Origin: Moritella sp. JT01
GTDB lineage: Bacteria; Pseudomonadota; Gammaproteobacteria; Enterobacterales; Moritellaceae
Assembly (NCBI RefSeq): GCF_001574435.1
Contig: NZ_LOCN01000032.1
Span: forward strand, 349-64,348
Direction: 5' to 3'
Length of the DNA: 64,000 nucleotides
Positions 46,049 through 55,261 of the stretch are shown here, one piece after another (position 1 is the stretch's first letter; each line of letters opens with the position of its first letter). A program made the position numbers and the translations under genes. Under the pieces are notes generated by a model that saw only the letters and a list, made by a program, of their open reading frames with translations, did not search any database and was not told where the DNA came from.

Positions 46049-46720
46049 TTACCAACGTTGTAAGTAATCATCGATATCATCCCTGAAATTAAGTTTTACA
46101 CGCTTAAGCTCAATCACCTTAACTCTCGCAGTCTCAGTACCAATAAAGTGCAATGCAGATAATACATCATCAATAATTATCTCTTTTTCAGACTCTAGAG
46201 CTAACCTTCCTAGTGCATCAACCGCAGCCTCATCTTTAAATACCGCAGTAGCATCAATAGCGGCCCCAACCTCATAAATATCCCCATTAAAAAGTATTTC
46301 TAATATTCTATTTTTCTCTGATTTTTTTACTCTATTATTTACCGAGGATAAATGTTCAATTCGGCTAAACAATGCCATTAATAGAACATTCCTATTTCGA
46401 ATAAAAAACCTGTTATCTTTTTTAGCTAGGCATATTTCAATATCCTTAAATTCATCATACGATATTGAAATTGAACTAATTTCATTTAGATAACCATAAA
46501 GAGACGTAATTTCATCCCTTCTTCTCTCAATACCAAAGATCAATGCTGATAATTCACTCTGGTCAATATAAGGGGTTTTATTATGAGTAAATGACTCACA
46601 ACTTAGTGGCGCAGCTAACGCTAAATTCACCGGCAGTATCATGTACCATAAAAGCGCTTTGCTCACTTGGCAGAGATGTACAACTAGATACTTTAGCTGT
46701 TTTTCTTGTATTTCATTCAT
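46049..46720 (-). CDS. Exported protein with HEAT-like C-terminus, unknown function
   Basis: Protein of 223 residues. The N-terminus has a charged leader then a hydrophobic stretch (ALLWYMILPVNLALAAP) that looks like a signal peptide with a long n-region; the internal Met at about residue 27 could be the true start. The C-terminal part (VGAAIDATAVFKDEAAVDALG, then ALHFIGTETARVKVIEL) reads as HEAT-like helical repeats. Family not recognised. It precedes the ankyrin lipoprotein on the same strand, and the two may form an operon. Confidence 0.6.
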   Translation of the reverse strand: MNEIQEKQLKYLVVHLCQVSKALLWYMILPVNLALAAPLSCESFTHNKTPYIDQSELSALIFGIERRRDEITSLYGYLNEISSISISYDEFKDIEICLAKKDNRFFIRNRNVLLMALFSRIEHLSSVNNRVKKSEKNRILEILFNGDIYEVGAAIDATAVFKDEAAVDALGRLALESEKEIIIDDVLSALHFIGTETARVKVIELKRVKLNFRDDIDDYLQRW

Positions 46721-46902
46721 ATCGCCGTTCTAATATCTTTATAATTAATTCATATTATTCTATTAAATCATAATTTTAAATGATTTGTCAGCTACAAAAC
46801 ATAAAATTAGCACTATGTACTTAGATACATTTACCTATCAAAATAAACACTTACCCTTTAAGATATTAAACATTGCTCATCGCTAAGGAAAAGCAGATTC
46901 AC

Positions 46903-47610
46903 ATGCCTAACAACCTTTCAATTCGCGCTTATACCAGCCAAATACGCAGTCATTATCATGAGTTCCACCAGCTGGTGTTGCCATTACATGGCGCGATTGA
47001 TATTAAGGTTGGTGATTACACAGGTAAAGTTAGCATTGGTGATTGTGTAATTATTAAAGCTGGGCAACAACATGACTTTCGGGCAGATGATGCAGCCCGT
47101 TTTATTGTCGTTGATATGGAAAGCTTTCCAGATAACATTACCGAATCAGGTATTGAAAAATTCTCGATAAATCCCCCTCTACTTGCGTATATACAGTTCA
47201 TCGATAAGCAACTGGCACATCAAGTAAATAAACAGCTTGAATCGACTGCGTTTGAATTGTTCTATCAACTCCTTGCTCAACAAACATGTCATGAACGTAT
47301 CGACGCTCGTGTAGCAGAGGTTATCCATTTCATCAAACAAGATATCAGTGTGCTATTTAGCATCGAGCAGTTGGCTAAAATTGCGTGTTTAAGCACAAGC
47401 CAATACAAGAAGCTGTTCAAGCAAAATATGAGCATGGCTACCCACAAATACATCACCCAACTGCGGATGGAAAAGGCCTCAGCACTGCTCGCTCATACCG
47501 ATCTGCCTATTCGCATTGTCGCAGAGCAAGTTGGCTACCAAGACCTGTCAGCTTTTAGTCGACGTTTTTCAAACTATTTTGGTCAATCGCCTAAAGCATT
47601 CAGCTACTAA
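46903..47610 (+). CDS. AraC-family transcriptional regulator
   Basis: Regulator of 235 residues. The N-terminal cupin-like sensor has HYHEFHQLVLPLHGAIDIKVG and GDCVIIKAGQQHDFRADD; the C-terminal double helix-turn-helix has SIEQLAKIACLSTSQYKKLFKQ and IRIVAEQVGYQDLSAFSRRFSNYFGQSP. The start is ATG 46903 with AAGGAAA at 46885-46891; a TTG at 46873 is rejected. It precedes the EamA transporter gene by 145 bases in the same direction and probably controls it. Ligand unknown. Confidence 0.88.
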   Translation: MPNNLSIRAYTSQIRSHYHEFHQLVLPLHGAIDIKVGDYTGKVSIGDCVIIKAGQQHDFRADDAARFIVVDMESFPDNITESGIEKFSINPPLLAYIQFIDKQLAHQVNKQLESTAFELFYQLLAQQTCHERIDARVAEVIHFIKQDISVLFSIEQLAKIACLSTSQYKKLFKQNMSMATHKYITQLRMEKASALLAHTDLPIRIVAEQVGYQDLSAFSRRFSNYFGQSPKAFSY

Positions 47611-47755
47611 CTCATCATCTATGACAATTTACCTATCCTATCCCATAGCAATACAACAGCAGCGTATTAGCCAACAAAAACGTCCTTTCAGCAAACAAGC
47701 TAATTTATGAACACCTTATAATTCGGTCATTAAAATTACTTAAGGATCATAAATC

Positions 47756-48619
47756 ATGGCTACATTATACGGTTTTATTGCAATCGGATTATGGGGTACT
47801 TTGGCGCTTTTAGGGACAATAACTGCGAACATACCTGCATTTCAATTACTTTCACTTTGTTTTTCTATCTCCGCAATCATTGTCATCATCAAGCGCATCG
47901 CGATTAAAAAGCCCATATTTACCAAACCATCGCTAACCCTAGCACAGTGGCTGATTGGCATAATTGGATTGTTTGGTTTTCACTTCTGTTATTTCATGGC
48001 GCTTAAATTAGCCCCCGTTATCGAGGTCAGTTTAATTGTGTATCTATGGCCATTATTATTAGCAACACTGGTCGCCAACAAACAAAATCGACTAAGAGCA
48101 CTTATCGGCGGCAGCTTAGGGTTTATCGGCATCGCTTTCATTATTGTTGGTAATGGTGAGCTAACATTAAATAGCGACTATCAGATTGGTTATTTTCTTG
48201 CTGCTATTTGCGCTGTTATTTGGGGCAGTTATTCATGGTTCTTATCCACATCAAACAACGACGTTGAAGATATCGCGTGGTTATCTGCAGCCGTTGCATT
48301 GTTGGCATTAATCGCGCATTGGCAATTTGAAACCAGTAATTGGAGTTTTAGCATGTCAGAATGGGGCGGAATATTGTTACTCGGATTAGGTCCTGTCGGC
48401 GGCGCGTTTTACTTATGGGACATAGCCCTAAAAAAAGGTAATCAGCAATTACTAGCGTCATTAAGTTTCAGTACACCGCTCATCTCATCTGTCATTTTGG
48501 CCATTGCAGGTCTTAATGCTTGGTCTACTAACATCATCATTGCACTCGCATTAATATTATCCGGTGCGATTATTGCCAATATGAAGAAAAAAATAGCGTT
48601 TGGTGATAACCCTATATAG
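47756..48619 (+). CDS. EamA/DMT-family transporter
   Basis: Ten-helix drug/metabolite transporter of 287 residues with the duplicated EamA fold: the first repeat contains HFCYFMALKLAPVIEVSLIV, the second ends in GGAFYLWDIALKKGNQQLLAS. Such proteins export amino acids or metabolites. AAGGATCA precedes the ATG. The upstream AraC gene suggests inducible expression. A relic of a related gene is found at 51520-51640, beyond the chitinase. Confidence 0.87.
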   Translation: MATLYGFIAIGLWGTLALLGTITANIPAFQLLSLCFSISAIIVIIKRIAIKKPIFTKPSLTLAQWLIGIIGLFGFHFCYFMALKLAPVIEVSLIVYLWPLLLATLVANKQNRLRALIGGSLGFIGIAFIIVGNGELTLNSDYQIGYFLAAICAVIWGSYSWFLSTSNNDVEDIAWLSAAVALLALIAHWQFETSNWSFSMSEWGGILLLGLGPVGGAFYLWDIALKKGNQQLLASLSFSTPLISSVILAIAGLNAWSTNIIIALALILSGAIIANMKKKIAFGDNPI

Positions 48620-48645
48620 GCGAACATCACCCTTCAAATTGATAA

Positions 48646-48683
48646 ACGCATTAATATCTCTTATCAGTAAAATATTAATGCGT
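48646..48683. terminator. Bidirectional hairpin between eamA and the chitinase
   Basis: Perfect 12-bp arms ACGCATTAATAT (48646-48657) and ATATTAATGCGT (48672-48683), loop of 14 bases, between convergent genes. Confidence 0.65.
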
Positions 48684-48710
48684 AATTTAGTACCAGTACA
48701 ACTCATCGTC

Positions 48711-48738
48711 AATGAGTGACGATTCTTCATCACTCATT
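48711..48738 (-). terminator. Hairpin after the chitinase gene
   Basis: 9-bp arms AATGAGTGA (48711-48719) and TCACTCATT (48730-48738), just 3' of the chitinase stop on the minus strand. Confidence 0.55.
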
Positions 48739-48749
48739 AACTGGTCAAC

Positions 48750-51149
48750 TTAAGATCCAGCGCATGCCATAGGAATCCAGAACCAAGATGTTGCGGTTGG
48801 TACTTCCCAAATACCAGGGCTATTTTTAGCTTCGTAACACAAGCCTTGATACGAGTATACTTCACCGTTAGATGCTTTAGTCGAACCAGCAACAAATGGT
48901 GTTTCACTAACAACCTCATCTGCAACACATTTACCATCGACAAGCGAAGAGCCTTCTTCACAAACGACAGGGTCTACAACACATTCACCGTTTACAACAG
49001 AAGAACCTTCTTCACAAACTAAGCCTTTAGCGTTACCAGTAATGGTGACGGTTTTCTGAGATAAAGCGCCTTCATTATCTGTTGCTTTGAATATAACAGT
49101 GTTGCTACCAACCGTTACCACAAAGCTGCCAGAGTAAGTTGTAGCATCTTGTGTCACAGTTTTAGTTACACCATTAACAGTGACGTCAACAGTTGCAACT
49201 GATTTATCATCCGTAATTAATGCTGAGAACTGAGCTGTATCACCTTCAGTATGAACCACTGAACCAGATGGAGATGCAATACTAATGCTCGGAGCTTCAT
49301 TCGTAATGATGTTACCAGACCAATCCGTTTGACCTTGTGGGTTATTTACAGCTTGGTTCATTGCGTTTAAGATATCGCCGTTACCATCACCATCAATTTC
49401 CCACGAGAAGAGACCACCAAGACCTAGGCTCTTAAGGTATTCACCTTTAGCAAGTACTGAGCGAGGCGTATCATATGTCAACAATGTACTACTCACTTCA
49501 TCCCAAACAAATGATGCTTTAGCTATTTCATCCCAACCTATGATTGCATTTGGGTTTGACTCTAGGAATTTAAGGACACCACGATAATCCATGATGCCAG
49601 CTTCCCAAGCCCAAGCGGCTTCGTTTACGTCGGTACCATCGCCACCCAGACTACCGTTAAATGGACTACCCTCGGAAGAATCGATGTGTGAACCGATAGC
49701 GCCGATTGGGTTACCATTTTCAGCTACAACATCTTGCCAACCACGAGCATACATTGCAGCACCAACAACTAATTTCTTAGCTGGCACACCTTGTGCGAGT
49801 AAAAGTTTAGTTGCGTTATCTAATGTGTATTCAGGTTTCCCAGCAAACTCGCCAGTACCGTTACATTTGTCAGCTGAAATGTGAGCACCACAATAAATAC
49901 CGGTTTGGTGACCCGTATTTGGACCCCATGCACCGTAGAAGTCGTAAGACATCATGAAGATATTATCCATGTACTGCGAAGCAGCACCATAATCAACATC
50001 TTCAATCTTGTCGTAACCAACACCAATTGCAGATGTTAGTTCATATTTACGACCATATTCAGCTTCAAGTCCATCCAACATTACACGTAATTCTTGCATT
50101 AATGCGATGTAAGCTGGGCCGTCTTTGTCTGGATCTCCTAAGCTTGCATTTGCACCGTCACCACCTGGGAATTCCCAATCAATATCGATACCATCGTAGA
50201 ATTTCCACGTTTTTAAGAATTCTTTTGTAGAGGCGACAAATACATCACGGTTTGCTTTTTCAGTGAAACCGAAGAATGGGTCAGATAATGTCCAACCACC
50301 GATAGATGGAAGAATTTTAATGTGTGGATTCGCTTTTTTAAGCGCCATTAAGCCTCCGTAAGTACCTTTACCTATTTCTAATGAACCCACTTTTTTACCG
50401 TCTAAACGTGTTGCAGGTTGACCGTAAGAAGAGTTAAGTGCCGCCCATGTGTCATGAATAACAACAGAGTAATCAGGCAGGCCTGCGCACATTTTTTTTA
50501 ATAACTGGTGACCCGATGGGTTTGGCTCTAATAAAGATTTGTTATCACCTGTACCACCACAAATTGGAATGAAGCCGTAGATAATGTGCGTTAGGTTATT
50601 AACAGGAATATCGTTAACGTTGTATTTACGACCGTAAACGCCCCATTCAACGAAGTAAGTACCGACAATATTATCTTTTTGTTGTGCGTAAAGAGTGTTA
50701 GCCGGATCAGTCGTCATTGGCAGGTCCGCTTTTAAATGCGAACCGTCTGTATCCGAGATTAATAGTTCAGTCGTTGCGCTTTCGCTGCAACCATCGGCGT
50801 TACATAAACGCACAACCATGTCTTTTAAACCACCTTCAGTGAAAGATAAAACAGTACTTTTCCCTGTACCTGAACCAGACATCATTATTTCACCGTTAAC
50901 TTCTACCTCCCATTTTGTCGCTTTATCACCAGACCAAACATCCCAAGAAACAGGTACTTCAACAACGTCAACACGTGTATACATGTCTTTATAACTAACG
51001 ATCGCATCAGTATTAATTGTGACAAAACCTAGTTTTGAATAATCAGCCCACGCGATTGAGGGTACTTGAGGTGCTGCCGCAAGTACAGGTGCACTAATTG
51101 CCGCTACCATCGCTAACTTAAGGGAACTTTTTAAAAAAATTGATTTCAC
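48750..51149 (-). CDS. chiA: Secreted GH18 chitinase, ChiA type
   Basis: Chitinase of 799 residues. Signal peptide (residues 1 to about 25); an immunoglobulin-like N-terminal ChiA_N domain (about 28-135); a GH18 barrel (about 160-580) with DGIDIDWEFPGG (catalytic Glu about residue 326) and a chitinase insertion domain; an Ig-like/PKD-type domain with NEAPSISIASPSGS (about 600-690); two short Cys-flanked repeats; and a C-terminal chitin-binding CBM5/12-like domain (GEVYSYQGLCYEAKN ... WFWIPMACAG). The start is GTG at 51149 with GGAG upstream. It hydrolyses chitin outside the cell. It is monocistronic and convergent to the EamA gene. Confidence 0.95.
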   Translation of the reverse strand: MKSIFLKSSLKLAMVAAISAPVLAAAPQVPSIAWADYSKLGFVTINTDAIVSYKDMYTRVDVVEVPVSWDVWSGDKATKWEVEVNGEIMMSGSGTGKSTVLSFTEGGLKDMVVRLCNADGCSESATTELLISDTDGSHLKADLPMTTDPANTLYAQQKDNIVGTYFVEWGVYGRKYNVNDIPVNNLTHIIYGFIPICGGTGDNKSLLEPNPSGHQLLKKMCAGLPDYSVVIHDTWAALNSSYGQPATRLDGKKVGSLEIGKGTYGGLMALKKANPHIKILPSIGGWTLSDPFFGFTEKANRDVFVASTKEFLKTWKFYDGIDIDWEFPGGDGANASLGDPDKDGPAYIALMQELRVMLDGLEAEYGRKYELTSAIGVGYDKIEDVDYGAASQYMDNIFMMSYDFYGAWGPNTGHQTGIYCGAHISADKCNGTGEFAGKPEYTLDNATKLLLAQGVPAKKLVVGAAMYARGWQDVVAENGNPIGAIGSHIDSSEGSPFNGSLGGDGTDVNEAAWAWEAGIMDYRGVLKFLESNPNAIIGWDEIAKASFVWDEVSSTLLTYDTPRSVLAKGEYLKSLGLGGLFSWEIDGDGNGDILNAMNQAVNNPQGQTDWSGNIITNEAPSISIASPSGSVVHTEGDTAQFSALITDDKSVATVDVTVNGVTKTVTQDATTYSGSFVVTVGSNTVIFKATDNEGALSQKTVTITGNAKGLVCEEGSSVVNGECVVDPVVCEEGSSLVDGKCVADEVVSETPFVAGSTKASNGEVYSYQGLCYEAKNSPGIWEVPTATSWFWIPMACAGS

Positions 51150-51519
51150 AAGAACTCCATGTAATAAATTAGAAAGTCGAAAATAGGCGTAATTACATAC
51201 AACATGTATTGACGGATATTCAAACAGTAATCATGCCAGTCAAGATCAAACCTCTCCAGAGGCTTATATAAAAACTATGCTTAATTGTTAATTTGCGCAA
51301 CGAAAAAAGAACATAAAAACAACAAAGTTAGAGTTCTATCAAACAATTCGGTCAGACCAGTACATTTTTAATTATTGAAACAGTGAGATAATGGGTTATG
51401 TTAATCCCGAATACCCACCTCTACAAAAAATACAACCTTCCAATTTAAAAACAAACACTTAAAAATTATTGCCACCATCATTCATAGCAAGTAAACCAAA
51501 ATGAGATGCGATGACACAA

Positions 51520-51640
51520 CTTTTCTGTTATTTCATCGTACTCAAATTCACGTCTGTCATCGAGGTCAATCTAATTGTTTTTTCATGGCCATTATTAACC
51601 ATACACGTCGCTAATAAGCAAAATTGATTAAGGCACTAGT
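51520..51640 (+). pseudogene. EamA transporter gene relic
   Basis: From 51523 the plus strand encodes FCYFIVLKFTSVIEVN, LIVFSWPLLTIHVANKQN, matching the EamA protein segment FCYFMALKLAPVIEV...LIVYLWPLLLATLVANKQN, then a TGA stop at 51625-51627. The DNA aligns with 47981-48100 at roughly 70-75% by eye, with one in-frame three-base gap. It is a decayed second copy in the same orientation as the intact gene, with the chitinase gene between them. Confidence 0.85.
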
Positions 51641-51691
51641 CTAAGCGAATTGCAGAGTCGTTTTCAGACTGCTAAACTACGCGGTTAAATA

Positions 51692-51760
51692 ACTTCGTAT
51701 AATCCCAATAATATGGTTTGGGAGTTTCTACCAAGATCCTTAAACTCTTGATTATGAAGT
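51692..51760 (+). promoter_or_regulatory. Adenine riboswitch (purine aptamer) of add
   Basis: The sequence matches the purine riboswitch consensus: P1 strands 51692-51699 and 51753-51760, core TATAATCC and GGTTTGGGAGTTTCTACC, and loops that can form the conserved kissing interaction. The specificity base, equivalent to U74 of the Vibrio vulnificus add riboswitch, is T at 51752, so the ligand should be adenine rather than guanine. It resembles the V. vulnificus add riboswitch very closely and lies in the same position, 43 bases before the add start. That riboswitch turns on translation when adenine binds. Confidence 0.95.
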
Positions 51761-51803
51761 CTGTAACTTTAAAACCTAAAAAAATAGATAAAGGTAGAGA
51801 CTC

Positions 51804-52799
51804 ATGAATTACTTTGACTTACCGAAGATTGACCTACATTGCCACCTAGACGGCAGTGTTCGCCCAGAAACAATCATTGCGCTTGCAGCGGAACAAAACA
51901 TTACCCTACCAAGTAACGACATTGAAGAAATCAGAACTTTAATGATCGCACCTGAAACATGTACAGATCTTGGTGAATATCTACAGCGTTTTGACCTGCC
52001 ATTATCAGTAATGCAAACAGCGGAAGGTATTGAGCGCATCTCTTTTGAAGTATTTGAAGACGCAGCACAAGAAAACGTAAAATACCTAGAAGTACGTTTT
52101 GGTCCAATGCTACACCTTGAGCAGGGTCTAACCCTTGAGCAAGTATTTGATAGTGTTGTTGCAGGTATGAAACGTGCCGAAGCAATGTATGACATCAAGG
52201 GTAACTACATTTTATCTATCTTACGTCATATGCCAAAAGACAGAATCAAAGAAGTACTGGATACGGCCGCTAAATACTTAAACGATGGTATTGTTGCATT
52301 CGATCTCGCAGGTGGTGAAGCACCAGGATTCTGCGCTGAATTTGTTCCTTATGCACAATATGCTATTGAAAAAGGCTACCGTGTAACGATTCATGCTGGC
52401 GAGCAAGGTGTGGGTCAAAACGTATTTGATGCTGTGTCATTATTAGGTGCTGAACGTATTGGTCATGGTATTCATATTACTGGCCATGAAGATGCATACA
52501 ACCTTGTTAAAACACAAAACATTGCATTAGAAACATGCCCAAGCAGTAATGTGCAAACCAAAGCCGTTGAAAACTTAGCAAGCCATCCTGTTAAAGCTTT
52601 CTACCAAGACGGAATTCAAATCACCATTAATACTGATAACCGTACTGTGTCAAATACCACAATGACAGATGAAGTACGTAAAGTAATGGAAGAATTTAGC
52701 TTAAGCCGTGAAGACTACTTCAACATTTACAAGATCAGCATTGAACATGCGTTCGCATCTGATTCTGTAAAACAGCATTTATTCACATTTGTTGAATAA
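51804..52799 (+). CDS. add: Adenosine deaminase
   Basis: Enzyme of 331 residues. [11 protein letters not shown] supplies the first two zinc His ligands, VTIHAGEQG the third His with the catalytic Glu nearby, ERIGHGIHI the His that activates water, and [10 protein letters not shown] the final Asp ligand. It deaminates adenosine (possibly adenine in this branch) to inosine or hypoxanthine. An adenine riboswitch precedes it. GGTAGAGA precedes the ATG. A GC-rich terminator follows. Confidence 0.95.
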   Translation: MNYFDLPKIDLHCHLDGSVRPETIIALAAEQNITLPSNDIEEIRTLMIAPETCTDLGEYLQRFDLPLSVMQTAEGIERISFEVFEDAAQENVKYLEVRFGPMLHLEQGLTLEQVFDSVVAGMKRAEAMYDIKGNYILSILRHMPKDRIKEVLDTAAKYLNDGIVAFDLAGGEAPGFCAEFVPYAQYAIEKGYRVTIHAGEQGVGQNVFDAVSLLGAERIGHGIHITGHEDAYNLVKTQNIALETCPSSNVQTKAVENLASHPVKAFYQDGIQITINTDNRTVSNTTMTDEVRKVMEEFSLSREDYFNIYKISIEHAFASDSVKQHLFTFVE

Positions 52800-52833
52800 C
52801 GACAGCATTTTTCGTCAAAGATGATAAAGACAA

Positions 52834-52867
52834 ATAGAAAGGCGGGTATCACAGCCCGCCTTTCTAT
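52834..52867 (+). terminator. Terminator of add
   Basis: 13-bp stem (52834-52846 and 52855-52867; arms ATAGAAAGGCGGG and complement), loop TATCACAG, followed by TTATT. The GGCGGGTATCA core recurs in the terminator at 61841-61863. Confidence 0.88.
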
Positions 52868-53633
52868 TTATTCCCCCCCACCCGACTCTCTTCATATCAC
52901 AAGCCGACTCTCTTATTCGTAATCTCGGTCATTTCATCGATCAAGTTAACACCAATTACCTTTTTACTATATTGAGATTCAAAATCGATAGTAATCGTTT
53001 AAACAATACCGCCGAGAATGCTCAATAAATTAAAGATGCTTTCAAAAATCCTAATATAACTAAGCAGCAGTGATGACGATTCGTCAACATCACCTGTTAA
53101 TAACGTATTGTCAATAACACCAATATAATAAAAATAATAAACCAACTAATATAATCAATTAATATATTAAAATAATTCATTATATGAATAATTATATATG
53201 TAACAAATTAATTCATATATTGATTTTACATATTAAATACATAAAACATGATAAATAAATATATAAAACCAACATGTTAATTAGGCATGTAAAATACACA
53301 ATAATTAACACCACGTATCAACACAACAAAAAACCCACTGTAAACTGCTGATTTAAAAACATTAATTAACGTGACAACCTGAAACGAAAACATGACAATG
53401 ACATACTCCAATAGGGATAAGTTCAATTTAATTTAATTTAACTTTAACCTTGACATTATTAAACCACAGCCATATTAATAAATAGGACAACAAGTTTTAA
53501 ACATTGATATAGCAAGGTTAATTACGAAACAGCTTATGGACAAGATTATATTTTATATATATATATCGAAATTAAATGTGCTAATTAAATTAATTTACAT
53601 CCCTCATTTTGAGGCTATGTCTAAAGGATATTT
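52868..53633. other. Long AT-rich leader of the biosynthetic cluster
   Basis: About 760 bases with no gene, visibly more AT-rich than the surroundings: many TAAT/ATTA tracts, five-base repeats (ATTTA at 53436-53450) and an alternating TA run (about 53551-53567). A candidate promoter, TTGACA at 53450-53455 and TATTAA at 53473-53478 with a 17-base spacer, lies about 155 bases before the first gene. Such a leader suggests silencing by H-NS-like proteins or phase-dependent control, as an inference. Confidence 0.5.
53450..53478 (+). promoter_or_regulatory. Candidate cluster promoter
   Basis: TTGACA (53450-53455), 17-base spacer, TATTAA (53473-53478). Best promoter-like match in the leader but in a very AT-rich context where chance matches are common. 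Confidence 0.4.
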
Positions 53634-55211
53634 ATGCAAACACAACAAAAAAATATATGTGTCATCGGAGCGGGTAGTTCTGGATTAGTTGCGATTAAAG
53701 AGTTGCTCGATGAAGGACATCAAGTAGCCTGCTTTGAAACGTTAGATAAACCAGGCGGCAACTTTTACTGCAGTGATGATGTAGAAATATCAGGGTCGTA
53801 TGACTCTACTATGTTGACAATATCTAATTATATGATGGCTTACTCAAGCTACCCTCCAGCATTAAGCGAACAAAGAAAGTTTTGGTCAGCGCGTGAATAT
53901 CAAGAATATTTATTAGATTTCACTAAACATTTCAACTTAGACCAACACATAACATATGAAAGTGCCGTCAATAATGTTAAAAAATTAGATAACGGTAAGT
54001 TTCATGTTGACGTCAGATCTACACATGATGAAGCGCAAGTATCATCATTCACTTTTGATGCGATTGCGGTATGTACAGGTAGCAGCCGCGTACCAAAATA
54101 CATTGATATAAAAGGACTGGAAACGTTCAAAGGCGATGTTTACCACTCAGCATTTTATAAAAATGCTAAGCCGTATGCTGGCAGATCTGCCTTGTGCATA
54201 GGTATGGGCGAGACAGGTGTTGATGTGGCAAGTGAAATAGCGGGCGTCGCAGACAAATGCATGCTTTCTCTACGTCAACGTCAACCTTCTGTAGAGCGCT
54301 TTCCTTTAGCTAAAGATCACCCAAGTGACGCTTATACCTCACATTTCCTATACGCGATGCCAGTATCTGCAGGTAACGCCAGAATGAAATTACAATTCCA
54401 AATAATGAAGAAGTTTGGTAAAGAAGAAAAAACCAGAGCATTCGCCGATTGGAACTTAAAAGCGGGCAACTACTTTAATTACTTTAACCTAAAAAATGAC
54501 GTCTTTGTCGATAGGATCGTCGACAACAAAATGGCAGTGAATACCTCAGGTATTGATTACTTAGGTGAGGACTATGTCGCTTTTAACGATGGTCATAAAG
54601 AAAGCATTGATATGATCATGTTAAATACTGGTTATACAGATAAGTTCGATTTTCTCGAAGATATTAAATTACCGGACATGAGACAACTCTATAAACATAT
54701 GATCCATCCCGATTTAGGCAGTGATATCGTCTTTATCGGTTGGGCTAGACCAGCCGTTGGTGGTGTACCAGCCTGCTCTGAAATGCAAAGCCGCTATTTT
54801 GCTTTACTTTGCAGCGGTAAAAAACAACTACCAGAAATGCACAAACTTAAACAACTCATCGCACAACAAGCATTTTATGAAGACGAAGTGTATTTTAAAA
54901 ACCGTAATGTACGCTCACTTGTTCACTACACTGGCTACATGGCTGATTTTTCTAAAGTCATTGGATGCTCACCTTGGCGCTTATCCACCTTCTTAAATCC
55001 AATCTTAACCTATCGGTTATGGGTTGGTTCGCAAATGCCATCGTTTTATCGACTGTATGGCCCACACAGTAACTACGATAACGCAAAGAAAAGCATTTTT
55101 AATGTACCCATTGCTTTTAACCTCATCGAAGCCGCAGTGCTTACCACTTATACCTTATTAACCAGAGGATTAGCGACATTAGGCATCATAAAAGCAGACC
55201 CGAAATATTAA
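53634..55211 (+). CDS. FMO-type flavin monooxygenase (cluster gene 1)
   Basis: Protein of 525 residues. FAD-binding GAGSSG (residues 12-17), the FMO fingerprint FxGxxxHxxxY as FKGDVYHSAFY (about residue 165) and NADPH-binding GMGETG are present, so this is a true flavin-containing monooxygenase able to form a C4a-hydroperoxyflavin. FMOs oxygenate amines, sulfides or indole rings. A hydrophobic C-terminal region (IAFNLIEAAVLTTYTLLTRGL) may attach it to the membrane. AAAGGATA precedes the ATG. First gene of a five-gene operon. Confidence 0.83.
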   Translation: MQTQQKNICVIGAGSSGLVAIKELLDEGHQVACFETLDKPGGNFYCSDDVEISGSYDSTMLTISNYMMAYSSYPPALSEQRKFWSAREYQEYLLDFTKHFNLDQHITYESAVNNVKKLDNGKFHVDVRSTHDEAQVSSFTFDAIAVCTGSSRVPKYIDIKGLETFKGDVYHSAFYKNAKPYAGRSALCIGMGETGVDVASEIAGVADKCMLSLRQRQPSVERFPLAKDHPSDAYTSHFLYAMPVSAGNARMKLQFQIMKKFGKEEKTRAFADWNLKAGNYFNYFNLKNDVFVDRIVDNKMAVNTSGIDYLGEDYVAFNDGHKESIDMIMLNTGYTDKFDFLEDIKLPDMRQLYKHMIHPDLGSDIVFIGWARPAVGGVPACSEMQSRYFALLCSGKKQLPEMHKLKQLIAQQAFYEDEVYFKNRNVRSLVHYTGYMADFSKVIGCSPWRLSTFLNPILTYRLWVGSQMPSFYRLYGPHSNYDNAKKSIFNVPIAFNLIEAAVLTTYTLLTRGLATLGIIKADPKY

Positions 55212-55261
55212 TCACCTCTATTAATCCCTTTAGTAATAACAATGTTCAGGAGAAGTTTACG

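Larger units (their letters stand above)
51150..51803. other. Intergenic region between chiA and add
   Basis: About 650 bases: the chiA promoter side (51150-51500, AT-rich, no structure recognised), the EamA relic (51520-51640), and the adenine riboswitch with add leader (51692-51803). Confidence 0.5.

Noticed and set aside
51150-51500. c-di-GMP (GEMM) riboswitch upstream of chiA, as in some Vibrio
   Set aside because: The conserved GEMM core and tetraloop-receptor features are absent on the minus strand here.
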